Source of the DNA: Betaproteobacteria bacterium
GTDB lineage: Bacteria > Pseudomonadota > Gammaproteobacteria > Burkholderiales > SHXO01
NCBI GenBank assembly: GCA_025356655.1
Contig: JANXRW010000046.1
Span: 1-40,698, forward strand
DNA: 40,698 bases
Direction: 5' to 3'
Part shown: piece after piece, positions 19,122-27,421 of the stretch
How the letters are laid out: every line of letters starts with the position of its first letter
Position numbering within the stretch: position 1 is the first letter of the stretch
The notes under the pieces: model-generated
Told to the model about the DNA's origin: nothing
The model's database searches: none
What the model saw: the letters and a program-made list of their open reading frames with translations, nothing else
Position numbers and translations under genes: made by a program

Positions 19122-20014
19122 CATCCCCCAACCGCGTCTGGCCATGAGGCGGGTGGAGTCGCTCTAGCTCGGCCGTGACTGCAGTCCTCTGGGGCGATGC
19201 TGGAATGGGTATGTCAGACCAGCCCCAGGTGCTGATGGGCGCGGTTCAGTAGGATCAGGGTATGCAGGGCAGGATGTTTCCACCTAATGCGTCCGGGGTG
19301 TGGCCGGTCCTGACGAGGCCGGCCGGTCCAACTAGGGACGCGCCCTTCGGTTAGCGCCCTGCGCTCCGGCGGGCCGCCTTTCTTGGCGCCACGCCATGCC
19401 TCTGCGTAGGATTGCGGCCAACAACGCCCCCCGAAGCCTCTCTGCGATGCGCACTCTAGGGGTTACTTTTGTCCCCTGTTTGGTGGCGACTGAAGGCGTC
19501 GTGCCGGATGGCGAGGTCATTGTGCGTGAGCGAGTTCAGGTGGACGAAGGCATGCACGACGAACACGGAGACCGCGATGGCCCTTAGTGCATTGGGGATC
19601 GTGGCAGCCATGATGGCGCTTGATTCGGTGAAGGCGTAGGGCAGGTTGCGTACTTGCGATGCCGAGCACGGCCGGATTCGAGGCGGATTTTGCAATCCAG
19701 CGGGAACCCTTCGAGGTTGCGGTATACCGGTTCCTTGAGGCGTTTGACTTTGACCTCTTCGAGGATCACGCGCTGGCTGCGCAGGACTGAGGGTGCGGGA
19801 ATCCATGACGGGCAGGTTGTGCGGGCACTTGGTTGGCGTCGACAGGACGCATCGGCGCGCGGCCGGGGTCGCTAATCTGAGGCTGCCCTGGCCGCCCTGA
19901 CGGCGAGAGCGCTTTCGCTCGCTGATGTCCCTGTGATCAGTCTCGTTGAGGGTGTATCGGCGAATGTGATGCGCTTGGTGCGGGCGTGCCAGGGCGACGA
20001 GATGAGGGTTATGG
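19122..20014. other. Unassigned stretch downstream of tRNA-Ile
   Basis: About 890 bases with no gene I can support. A minus-strand frame of 61 codons (19769-19584) begins MILEEVKVKRLKEPVYRNLE and looks protein-like, but is short, has no known family and no clear ribosome binding site. No integrase or repeat of the tRNA 3' end was spotted. Likely decayed accessory DNA. Confidence 0.4.
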
Positions 20015-20039
20015 CGGCCCCGGCGTGTCGCCGGGGCCG
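20015..20039. terminator. GC-rich hairpin downstream of mgtA
   Basis: A perfect 11-bp stem (CGGCCCCGGCG with CGCCGGGGCCG) and a 3-nt loop lie 34 bp beyond the mgtA stop. No T-tract follows on the minus strand, so termination may be weak or Rho-dependent. Confidence 0.5.
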
Positions 20040-20072
20040 CTCCCCGGATCTCAGCGCCGCCCCCCCCTCGCC

Positions 20073-22784
20073 TCAGGACAGCCCGAAGCGGCGCACCAGC
20101 CAGCTCTTGACCCACTGAGTCAGCAGCATGTAGCTCGCTAGGATCGCGGCCAGGGCGCCCCAAAACCCTAGCGGCAGGGGCTCGAAGCCCCAGGCGTGGG
20201 CGAAGCTGGAGAAGGGAAGCCATGCCCCCAGCGCGCAGATGGCGAGCGTGGAGACAATGAGCGGCACACTCGCACGGCTCTGCACGAAGGGGATCTTCCC
20301 CGTCCGGATGACGTGCACGATGAGCGTCTGCGACAGCAATGACTCCACGAACCAGCCCGTTTGGAAGACGCCGGGCGTGGTCCATCCCTTGAAGAAGTAG
20401 ATCAGCGTCGCAAAGGTGACGTAGTCGAAGATGGACGAGATTGGCCCCACGAACAGCATGAAGCGCGCGATGTTTCCGATGTCCCATTGGCGGGGTCGTT
20501 CGAGATACTCCTTGTCCACTTCGTCGGTGGCCACCGCCGTCTGCGAGAAATCATAGAAGAGGTTGTTCAGTAGGACCTGCACCGGTGCCATGGGTAGGAA
20601 GGGTAGAAAAACACTGGCGCCCAAAACGCTAAACATGTTGCCGAAGTTGGAGCTGGCGCTCATCTTGATGTACTTGATGATGTTGCCGAACACCTTGCGT
20701 CCCTCGATGACGCCCTCCTCCAGCACCAATAGGCTCTTCTCCAGCAGGATGATGTCAGCCGACTCCTTGGCGATGTCCACCGCCGAATCCACCGAGATCC
20801 CCACGTCAGCCGCCTTCAGTGCCGGGCCATCGTTGATGCCGTCGCCGAGGAAACCCACCACGTGGCCGCGCAGGTGCAGCGCCTTGATAACCCGGGCTTT
20901 CTGCTGCGGCGACATTTTTGCGAACACGGAGGTGCGCTCCGCCACTTCCGCGAGCTGCTCGTCCGTGAGCTTTTCTACATCCGCGCCTAACACCACCTCC
21001 TGCACCGGCAGCCCCACATCGCGGCAGACCTTGCGCGTCACTGTGTCGTTGTCGCCGGTGAGGATTTTTACCGCCACGCCGTAGCCGTTGAGTGCCGCGA
21101 TAGCCGCACCCGCACTGTCCTTGGGTGGGTCCAGGAAGGCGATGTAGCCCAGGAGAGTGAGCTCCGACTCATCCGCCACGCTGTAGGCCGCCTTGCTGGC
21201 AGGGAAAGTGCGGTAGGCCACCGCGATGACACGAAAGCCGTCCTCGTTCAGGTCGCGGATGACCCGCCGCAGGTCATCCAAATGCTCCTGCTCCAGCGGG
21301 ATCTCGTTGCCGGCGCCCTCGGCACGCGCGCACACGCTGTAGACCTCCTCCGCGGCGCCCTTGCAGATGAGCAAGTGCTCGCCCCCGGGACGCTCCACCA
21401 CCACAGACATGCGCCGGCGCTGGAAGTCAAAGGGAATCTCATCGAACTTCGCATGGGCGTCCGCCCGCATCTTGGTGTGAACTTCCACGTGCTCGAGCAC
21501 CGCGACGTCGAGCAGGTTCTTCAATCCCGACTGGTGGTAGCTATTGAGGTAGGCGTATTCCAGCACGTGCTCGTTGGGCTCGCCGAAGATGTCCACGTAC
21601 TTTTCCAGGATGACGCGATCCTGCGTGAGGGTACCGGTCTTGTCCGTGCACAGCACATCCATGGCGCCGAAGTTCTGGATCGAGTTGAGCCGCTTGACGA
21701 TGACCTTCTTGCGCGACATCGCCATAGCGCCCTTGGCCAGGTTCAGTGTCACGATCATTGGCAGCATTTCGGGGGCAAGACCCACGGCCACCGCCACCGC
21801 GAACAAGAACGCCTCCATCCAATTGCCCTTGGTGAGGCCGTTGAGGATGAACACCGAGGGCACCATCACCAGCATGAAGCGGATCATGAGCCAGGTGAAG
21901 CGTCCTACACCGCGGTCAAAGCTCGTGAGCTCGCGCTTTTGCATGACGGTGGCGGCGATGGACCCGAAGTAGGTGTTCGGTCCGGTGGTGACCACGGCCG
22001 CCGTGGCGGTGCCGCTCACTACGTTGGTGCCCATGAAGCAGATGTTCTGCAGCTCCAGCGCCGCGCGCTGTTCGGCCTGGGCATCGACATCGAACTTCTC
22101 CACGGGCAAGGATTCGCCCGTGAGCGCGGCCTGATTCACGAACAGGTCCTTGGCGCTCAGGATGCGCAGATCCGCGGGAATCATGTCCCCCGCTGACAGG
22201 TGCAACACCTCACCGGGGACTAGGTCCGTGATGGGGGTTTCCACCCGGGCCGGGCCGCCCACGTTCACGCGCACCTGGAACAGCCGGTTCACCTCCTCGG
22301 GCACCCCGGCGCGGCGATCTCGCCGGAGCACGGTGGCGGTGGTGCTGACCATGGCGCGCAACTTCTCCGCCGCGCGGCTGGAGCGGAACTCCTGGACGAA
22401 GGCGAGCAGGACCGACAGCACCACCATCAGTGAGATCACGATGGCCCCCTTAACCTCGCCGGTGAGGTACGACACGAGAGCCAGCATCAGCAGCAAGGCC
22501 GGCAGGGGGGCGGCAAACATGCGCAGCAACTGCATCAACGGCGCGCGTTGCACCTCGCGGGCCACCACGTTGTGACCGTACTGCTCCAGGCGCTCGCTCA
22601 CCTCACGGTCGAGCAGGCCGTCGGGGGAGCTGCCCAGCGAGGCCAGCAGATCGGCCGCGGTCTTGCGCGAAGCCTGTTTCAGCAGTTCCGCGCTGTGGGC
22701 GGCGGCGGGCGCGACGCCGGGCGCGGTGACGCCGGTGCCCGCGAGAAAGGGCAGCAGCCGCAGGGCGCTGAGTCTGAGATCCAT
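20073..22784 (-). CDS. mgtA: Magnesium-transporting P-type ATPase (MgtA/MgtB)
   Basis: The 903-residue product is a P3B-type ATPase that imports Mg2+ across the inner membrane. Landmarks are the N-terminal cation-ATPase domain (LEQYGHNVVAREVQ), the actuator TGES motif (AALTGESLPVEKFD), the membrane motif AVGLAPEMLPMIV, the phosphorylation site DKTGTLT with Asp at about residue 381, and the hinge GDGINDGPALKAADVGIS. The C-terminal membrane domain has LLNNLFYDFSQTAVATDEVD, diagnostic of MgtA/MgtB. I prefer the ATG at 22784 (MDLRLSALRLLPF), with GGGAGAAGAGG just upstream, over an in-frame GTG at 22832. MgtA in enterics is controlled by a long leader and PhoP; no such leader was recognised, only a hairpin at 22835-22860. 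Confidence 0.95.
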   Translation of the reverse strand: MDLRLSALRLLPFLAGTGVTAPGVAPAAAHSAELLKQASRKTAADLLASLGSSPDGLLDREVSERLEQYGHNVVAREVQRAPLMQLLRMFAAPLPALLLMLALVSYLTGEVKGAIVISLMVVLSVLLAFVQEFRSSRAAEKLRAMVSTTATVLRRDRRAGVPEEVNRLFQVRVNVGGPARVETPITDLVPGEVLHLSAGDMIPADLRILSAKDLFVNQAALTGESLPVEKFDVDAQAEQRAALELQNICFMGTNVVSGTATAAVVTTGPNTYFGSIAATVMQKRELTSFDRGVGRFTWLMIRFMLVMVPSVFILNGLTKGNWMEAFLFAVAVAVGLAPEMLPMIVTLNLAKGAMAMSRKKVIVKRLNSIQNFGAMDVLCTDKTGTLTQDRVILEKYVDIFGEPNEHVLEYAYLNSYHQSGLKNLLDVAVLEHVEVHTKMRADAHAKFDEIPFDFQRRRMSVVVERPGGEHLLICKGAAEEVYSVCARAEGAGNEIPLEQEHLDDLRRVIRDLNEDGFRVIAVAYRTFPASKAAYSVADESELTLLGYIAFLDPPKDSAGAAIAALNGYGVAVKILTGDNDTVTRKVCRDVGLPVQEVVLGADVEKLTDEQLAEVAERTSVFAKMSPQQKARVIKALHLRGHVVGFLGDGINDGPALKAADVGISVDSAVDIAKESADIILLEKSLLVLEEGVIEGRKVFGNIIKYIKMSASSNFGNMFSVLGASVFLPFLPMAPVQVLLNNLFYDFSQTAVATDEVDKEYLERPRQWDIGNIARFMLFVGPISSIFDYVTFATLIYFFKGWTTPGVFQTGWFVESLLSQTLIVHVIRTGKIPFVQSRASVPLIVSTLAICALGAWLPFSSFAHAWGFEPLPLGFWGALAAILASYMLLTQWVKSWLVRRFGLS

Positions 22785-23182
22785 AGCCTCTTCTCCCGCT
22801 GTCGAGCCGTCCAGCATCGGCACGCCAGACACGACGCGCCAGCAGCAAGACGCTGGCGCGATACGTATTCCAATACAACCGGGACTCGATTACGCCCCTG
22901 CGTGGCGACCTTGTGAGGGTCGGCGGGGAGCGCGGATGGAGAACCGGAACCTGCCCTGAGCGCGTCGACTGCAGGCAGGCCCGGCTTCCCGACCTAGGCG
23001 GGGGAGAACGGGAGAGACTTGTGCAATCGGACGCTCAGGGGCGACTAGGACTATCCAATGTCGGTGACCTTTGAGTACGGCGACGGGCGCGAGCGTACCG
23101 CCGCACCCCCCTTGCCGTCAAGGGTATTTTGCCCGGGTGAAACCAACCCGCTCTCCGCGGCAGGGTAGGCCCCGGCGGGCGG
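22785..23182. other. Divergent intergenic region between mgtA and hyi
   Basis: About 400 bases without a supported gene. It holds a 9-bp hairpin at 22835-22860 on the mgtA side and a TATAAT on the hyi side. No clear mgtL-type leader peptide (proline-rich) or known Mg2+ riboswitch was recognised. Confidence 0.4.
22835..22860 (-). promoter_or_regulatory. Hairpin in the mgtA 5' region
   Basis: CGCGCCAGC (22835-22843) and GCTGGCGCG (22852-22860) form a perfect 9-bp stem with an 8-nt loop, 51 bp upstream of the proposed mgtA start. It could be part of a leader or an operator; function is inferred only from its position. Confidence 0.4.
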
Positions 23183-23188
23183 TATAAT
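23183..23188 (+). promoter_or_regulatory. -10 element upstream of hyi
   Basis: A perfect TATAAT lies 37 bp before the hyi ATG. No good -35 hexamer was found at 16-18 nt, so only the -10 is supported. Confidence 0.4.
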
Positions 23189-23225
23189 CCCACCTGCGAG
23201 AGCCCTTTGCGGAGCATCCGATCCT

Positions 23226-24068
23226 ATGCCGCGCTTTGCCGCCAATTTGCACTACCTTTTCGCCGAACACCCCTTCCTGGACCGCTTTCAGGCCGCCGCG
23301 GAGGCAGGCTTTCGCGCGGTGGAATTTCAGGTTCCCTACGGCTTTACGCCGGCCGAACTCGCCGCGCGACTGCGGGGAAATGACCTTTCTATGGTGCTGT
23401 TCGACGCGCCCATGGGTGACTGGGCGGCTGGCGAGCGGGGCTTGGCGGCCGTGCCGGGGCGAGAGGGGGAGTTTCGCGACGGCCTCGCGGCGGTGGCGGC
23501 GTACGCCGAGGCCCTGGAATGTTCGTTGGTCCACGTCATGGCGGGTGTCGTCGCGCCCGGCGCGGACCTCGACGAGGTGGAGCGAACCTACTTGGCAAAC
23601 CTGCGCCTGGCGGCGCAAACGCTGGCCCCCCGCGGCGTAGGTGTGGTGATCGAGCCCATCAACGCGAAGCTGGGTATCTCCGCCGACGCGCCGGCCTACA
23701 CCACGGCGGGCATGCGCGGCTACTATCTGAACCACAGTTGGCAGGCGCGCCAAATTCTCGCGAAGGCGGCCTGCGAAAACCTCTTTCTCCATCTGGACCT
23801 TTATCACGCCCAGATCCTCGAGGGAAACCTCGCACAGACGCTGCGCGATTGCCTGCCCCAGCTTCGTCACGTGCAGATCGCGGGGGTGCCGGGACGGCAT
23901 GAACCTGATCGGGGTGAAATCCACTATCCCTACCTCTTTGCGTTGCTGGACGAACTCGGCTACGAGGGTTGGGTGGGCTGCGAATATAAGCCGTTCGCGG
24001 GCACCCGCCAGGGCTTGGGCTGGGGAGCTGCCTACGGGCTGCACGCCACACCCTCGCGTGCAGTCTAA
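23226..24068 (+). CDS. hyi: Hydroxypyruvate isomerase family protein
   Basis: The 280-residue TIM-barrel protein begins MPRFAANLHYLFAEHPFLDR, the Hyi signature. Likely metal ligands and catalytic residues are Glu143 (VIEPIN), Asp191 (HLDLYH), His225 in VPGRHEPDRGEI and Glu253 (GCEYKP). Hyi interconverts hydroxypyruvate and tartronate semialdehyde in glyoxylate metabolism; related proteins isomerise other short keto-sugars, so the substrate is not certain, and no gcl or glxR partner is in the window. An extra segment at about 147-160 (LGISADAPAYTT) sits where typical Hyi proteins go directly from EPIN to a GYFL-like block. Its stop overlaps the end of the convergent ceramidase-like gene by 4 bp. 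Confidence 0.88.
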   Translation: MPRFAANLHYLFAEHPFLDRFQAAAEAGFRAVEFQVPYGFTPAELAARLRGNDLSMVLFDAPMGDWAAGERGLAAVPGREGEFRDGLAAVAAYAEALECSLVHVMAGVVAPGADLDEVERTYLANLRLAAQTLAPRGVGVVIEPINAKLGISADAPAYTTAGMRGYYLNHSWQARQILAKAACENLFLHLDLYHAQILEGNLAQTLRDCLPQLRHVQIAGVPGRHEPDRGEIHYPYLFALLDELGYEGWVGCEYKPFAGTRQGLGWGAAYGLHATPSRAV

Positions 24069-24754
24069 CGGCGACCCAGCGCAGAACTGGAGCGCGCGCG
24101 CGTAGTGATCCGGGATTGCAGCGCGCCCAGTGCTATCCATAGCACCACGGCGTTGAGCAGATGCCAGAGGAAGTGTGTGCCGAGCGGGAATTGCTGGCAG
24201 ACGGACTGGTCGACCGTGCGCAGTGCCAGCGCCAGGCAAAACAGCCCCGCTGCGCGGCCCAGGGCGCGCCCGGCTGGACCCAGCCACCAGGCCATGGCTG
24301 CCAGCGCTGCCAAGTTGGGCAGGTAGGCCACCGAGCCATTAAGAAATCTGTGCGGTACCCAGAGCGAGGCCGCAAGGCACACCAGCGCAAAGGCGACGCT
24401 GAGCGCGCCGCTCGCGGGGGCACCCAGGCGCGCGATTCGATTGAGGAAGGTGAACAGGAACAGGCAGCACAGCAGCAGAATCGAAGCCGAGTCCGCCAGA
24501 CCCGCCCAAACGGTCGCTAGCGTGTGGAATAGGAAACTCGCGGCCCCCACCAGGGCAAGTGCCCCCGGCAGATGGCGCCCGGCGCCCAGTTGTGAGCGCT
24601 GAGCGCTGCTCATCGCACGCTGTCGACGCGCCAGCGCCACAGCCGCGATCAGGAAGCCCACATTGCTCAGTGCGTCGGCGGGTTCCGCCCAGAAGCCCGG
24701 CCCCGTCCTTTCACAATAGGCCAGAACGTGATCGGTTAGTGCCCCCGGGCCCAA
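24065..24754 (-). CDS. Ceramidase-like integral membrane protein
   Basis: The 229-residue product has about seven membrane segments and matches the alkaline ceramidase/CREST-type pattern: YCERTGPGFWAEPADALSN at the N-terminus, GAASFLFHTLATVWAGLADS with the conserved Ser and His in the middle, and GTHFLWHLLNAVVLW near the end. In eukaryotic enzymes these His, Asp and Ser residues bind zinc and hydrolyse ceramide. Bacterial homologues are mostly uncharacterised and may act on other amides or lipids. It is preceded closely by an unknown basic protein on the same strand and convergent with hyi. Confidence 0.8.
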   Translation of the reverse strand: MGPGALTDHVLAYCERTGPGFWAEPADALSNVGFLIAAVALARRQRAMSSAQRSQLGAGRHLPGALALVGAASFLFHTLATVWAGLADSASILLLCCLFLFTFLNRIARLGAPASGALSVAFALVCLAASLWVPHRFLNGSVAYLPNLAALAAMAWWLGPAGRALGRAAGLFCLALALRTVDQSVCQQFPLGTHFLWHLLNAVVLWIALGALQSRITTRARSSSALGRR

Positions 24755-24760
24755 GATGCC

Positions 24761-25177
24761 TCAGGCTTTCGGGAACCGGATGGATTGATAGCCCACCCAG
24801 CACCAAGTAGTGGCCGTCATGGGAGTGGCGTCGGTATCGATCCGCCAATCCTGTGGGCTCAGGAAGGGCCCCACGATCAGGAATTCTTCCTCCGCCGCCC
24901 CCGGGTGCGCTCGGGAGAGTTCCTCCTGAGCGGTATCCAGCGCCTTGCGCCGCCGCACGTCGGTAGCCTTGCGAAAGGCCTCCAGAGCGTCCGCCACGGC
25001 ACCCTCGCCGATCCCGTTCCCCACCACGAGTTCGCAATGGAAGTTGGCCACAGGCGGGCTAGCCAGGATGCGTACAAAGTCTGGGCGCTCGGGGCGCGGC
25101 TCCCGTTTGCGCTTCCCGCGCTTCTTCACCCGCGGCTCGCTGGCCGAAATTTTTTCGGCCTCGTCTCTTCTCGCCAT
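24761..25177 (-). CDS. Hypothetical basic protein
   Basis: The 138-residue product is not recognised. The N-terminus (about 8-35) is highly charged with a Lys/Arg-rich run (RVKKRGKRKREPRPERPDF), followed by a segment with ILASPPVANFHCELVVGNG and then a helical stretch EAFRKATDVRRRKALDTAQE. The C-terminus is Trp-rich (TATTWCWVGYQSIRFP). No signal peptide or membrane segment is seen. It ends 6 bp before the ceramidase-like gene starts, so they may form an operon. The continuous frame and normal base use suggest a real gene. Confidence 0.55.
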   Translation of the reverse strand: MARRDEAEKISASEPRVKKRGKRKREPRPERPDFVRILASPPVANFHCELVVGNGIGEGAVADALEAFRKATDVRRRKALDTAQEELSRAHPGAAEEEFLIVGPFLSPQDWRIDTDATPMTATTWCWVGYQSIRFPKA

Positions 25178-25693
25178 GCGTTCCCCTCCGCCTCCAGGCT
25201 CAGAACCCGACGATCCCCGCTGCCGCGCTGCGACACTCGCAATGCGAAGGCAATGTACCCGCCCCGGTCAGCGGCCGTCAACCGACGCCGTCCCAGCGAG
25301 CCCATTCTGAGCACCTATTTACCCGCAGCGCGGGGCGACAAACTTCGCGCACCGGGGCAGGAGTGCCGACCACCCACCCGTGCAGCCGAACTGATCATGG
25401 CCCGGAACACCCCGGGCGCATCACCCCCACGTCAGCCGAGGCCATCAGTCGCTCGCATAGGACGGCGGCCGTGGCCGACGGGTAGAAGTGATGCCGGTGA
25501 CCCGTCTTCATCACCACCTGTTCATGCCGTGACGGGTCTCTGTGCGGTTGCCTCGCGCGCGCCTCGAGCGCTCAGTCAGGGGCGAAGGCGAAGCCCAGCG
25601 GCTCGTCCGAGAGGATCGAACAGACCCTTTCCGCCGGGATGTTGCATCCTGTCGGCGGCGTGGCGAGGCCGATGGCGGCACACAAACCGAATT
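25178..25693. other. Unassigned region, no gene seen
   Basis: About 515 bases with only short open frames and no recognisable motif, between the hypothetical protein and the broken HepT. Probably decayed. Confidence 0.35.
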
Positions 25694-26021
25694 TCAAGGT
25701 TCCGTCTCTTCAATATCTCCGTTGTGTACGCTCACCTGTGCATGCTGAATCTGCGAGTGCAAGCTGGGGAGATCGCAGTGAATCGTCGTCCAGACGAGTT
25801 TAAAGCCCACCTTGAAATCCCAATGCGCAAGGGCGTTGCGCATTGGGTAGGCAAACGACCGCGGCAGCGTAGGATGCGCATCCGCAAAGTCGGGGTGGTG
25901 TCCTTCCCTGTTGTTCAAGGAATGCCACCTCATCCATGTCCGCCGTGTGGCGATCAATGTGCTCGATGGCTTCAGCAATGTGCATCAGGTCGCCGGCGAG
26001 CCGCTGCTGATCGCGGGTCAT
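25694..26021 (-). pseudogene. hepT: HepT-like toxin, deleted and frameshifted
   Basis: HepT is the HEPN RNase-like toxin of the MntA/HepT system. The start (26021) overlaps the MntA stop by 4 bp and gives TRDQQRLAGDLMHIAEAIEH, then MDEVAFLEQQ. The normal continuation (the block with VQDAVIRNLEIIGEA) is missing. After a frameshift near 25920 the other frame resumes with HHPDFADAHPTLPRSFAYPM, then RNALAHWDF and WTTIHCDLPSLHSQ. The HEPN active-site motif RxxxxHxY is changed to RNALAHWD, so the Tyr that the antitoxin AMPylates in this system is lost. The toxin is therefore most likely inactive. Confidence 0.75.
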
Positions 26022-26308
26022 ACCGGGAGGGCCTCCGCGAGCACACTCGCCCGGAGGCCCTCGGGCAAGGCCTTGGGGATCAGGACGTCAACCGGCACGC
26101 CCGACCGCTTGCCGAGTTCGTGCCGGATCGCACCGATGTCGAACTGGGTCGTCTCCGGCGTCGGGTCAATGAGGAGGTCGAGGTCACTGTTCTCGGTGTC
26201 TTCGCCGCGCAACACGGAGCCGAACACCCGAGTATTGCGGGTGCGGTGGGACTCGACTATCTGGCGGATCGCGGCACGGTTTAAGGCTAAGGCTTTAGAT
26301 GGTTCCAT
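26018..26308 (-). CDS. mntA: MntA-type minimal nucleotidyltransferase antitoxin
   Basis: The 96-residue product is a minimal nucleotidyltransferase with the Pol-beta-like signature FGSVLRGEDTENSDLDLLID: Gly30-Ser31 and the metal-binding Asp42 and Asp44. In known MntA/HepT systems MntA inactivates HepT by adding AMP to a Tyr. A GAGG ribosome binding site lies upstream (in GTGTGAGGATGC). It appears intact while its partner HepT is broken, so it may now be a leftover antitoxin or act on another substrate. Confidence 0.85.
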   Translation of the reverse strand: MEPSKALALNRAAIRQIVESHRTRNTRVFGSVLRGEDTENSDLDLLIDPTPETTQFDIGAIRHELGKRSGVPVDVLIPKALPEGLRASVLAEALPV

Positions 26309-26693
26309 GCATCCTCACACAAAAGATTTTTGGGTTCATGATGGCGCGACGATACGCAAGGAGCAACCAAGAAGACCCGGTTTACGCCATGTTTTTAGGG
26401 ACGGTGTGAGCCGCCGGAAGCGTCGCCCAATTGGGATTCCCCATTGCTGCCCGAGGTGGTGTCTGAGGGTTGCAGCCATCAAAGGCAGTGGCTGTCAGGA
26501 TCGCTGATCGGCGAGTTACTGGGGTCGGGTGTCAGCGATACAATACCGCCGGACTTGGCGTCCTTCGGCGCAGTGAGCGCGCCGGCGCGCGGGATCCGGG
26601 TGGCGCGGACGGCTGGGCAGAGGCAGGCAGCCGGTCCGCGGCGCTCCTGCGGGGCAAGCGTTCATTGATTGGGCGCCTGTTCTCGCGACCCCC
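26309..26693. other. Intergenic stretch, no gene seen
   Basis: About 385 bases between mntA and the control region of the two-component system. Only short open frames without known motifs are present on either strand. Confidence 0.35.
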
Positions 26694-26709
26694 GTAAGGC
26701 AGCGTTAAG
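26694..26709 (+). promoter_or_regulatory. PmrA/QseB-like tandem box upstream of the response regulator
   Basis: GTAAG at 26694-26698 and TTAAG at 26705-26709 repeat with 11-bp spacing. The same layout occurs upstream of the htrA-like gene. A TAGCCT -10-like hexamer starts 11 bp after the second repeat. It fits the direct-repeat sites bound by OmpR/PmrA-type regulators; binding by this regulator is inferred. Confidence 0.5.
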
Positions 26710-26761
26710 CTGCGGCCTTTAGCCTTGGGTTTGGATCGTTCGCGCAGACAATGGGGTATCG

Positions 26762-27421
26762 ATGCGGCTGCTGTTGGTGGAAGATGATGGGATGATCGGT
26801 GAGAGCGTTCAGCGCGGCCTGCGCCAAGATGGCTTCGCCGTGGACTGGGTGCAGAGCGCAGAGGAGGCCGAACTAGCCCTTGCGGCGGAGGAGTACGCCC
26901 TGCTGCTGCTTGATCTTGGGCTGCCAAAGAAGTCCGGGATGGATCTGCTGCGCGCCCTGCGGCGTCGCGAGTCCAGCGCGTCCGTGCTGATCATCACTGC
27001 GCGCGATGCAGTTGCCGACCGAGTCCAGGGCCTGGACGCTGGCGCCGATGACTACCTCACCAAGCCTTTTGACCTAGATGAACTCGCCGCACGCGTGCGC
27101 GCGCTCCTGCGGCGCCAGGCCGGGCGCGCTATGCCGCTGCTGCGCCACGGCGAGCTTTGCCTTGACCCGGTGACCCACGAGGCCAGCGTGAGTGGCCGTA
27201 CGTTGCGCCTGTCCGCACGCGAGTTTTCATTGCTCCATGCACTGCTGGAGAGGCCCGAGGCGATCCTGTCCCGGGCGCAACTCGAGCAGCGCCTGTATGG
27301 CTGGGGAGAGGAGGTGGAGAGCAATGCCGTGGAGGTACATATCCATCACCTGCGCCGCAAGCTCGGCAGCACAGCCATCCGCAATGTACGCGGGCTGGGT
27401 TATACCCTGGGCGCCGGATGA
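26762..27421 (+). CDS. OmpR/PmrA-family response regulator (QseB-like)
   Basis: The 219-residue product has a receiver domain (1-115) with acidic pocket Glu7-Asp8-Asp9 and phosphoacceptor Asp51 (LLLLDLGLP), the switch residues ITARDA and Lys in LTKPFDLDEL, and a winged-helix DNA-binding domain (about 125-219) with LSAREFSLLHALLERP and the recognition section VEVHIHHLRRKLGS. It belongs by pattern to the QseB/PmrA/BasR group. It overlaps the kinase start by 4 bp (ATGA), so the pair is one operon. Two 11-bp-spaced TTAAG-like repeats upstream suggest autoregulation. Confidence 0.93.
   Translation: MRLLLVEDDGMIGESVQRGLRQDGFAVDWVQSAEEAELALAAEEYALLLLDLGLPKKSGMDLLRALRRRESSASVLIITARDAVADRVQGLDAGADDYLTKPFDLDELAARVRALLRRQAGRAMPLLRHGELCLDPVTHEASVSGRTLRLSAREFSLLHALLERPEAILSRAQLEQRLYGWGEEVESNAVEVHIHHLRRKLGSTAIRNVRGLGYTLGAG

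Noticed and set aside
19122-19400. Genomic island integrated at the tRNA-Ile 3' end
   Set aside because: No integrase gene and no direct repeat of the tRNA 3' end was found downstream.
19456-20487. A 343-codon minus-strand open frame
   Set aside because: Its first part lies in another frame of mgtA, and the rest has no domain; it is a high-GC shadow.
24785-26284. A 499-codon plus-strand open frame
   Set aside because: It runs antisense across the hypothetical gene, hepT and mntA, and its translation has no recognisable family.
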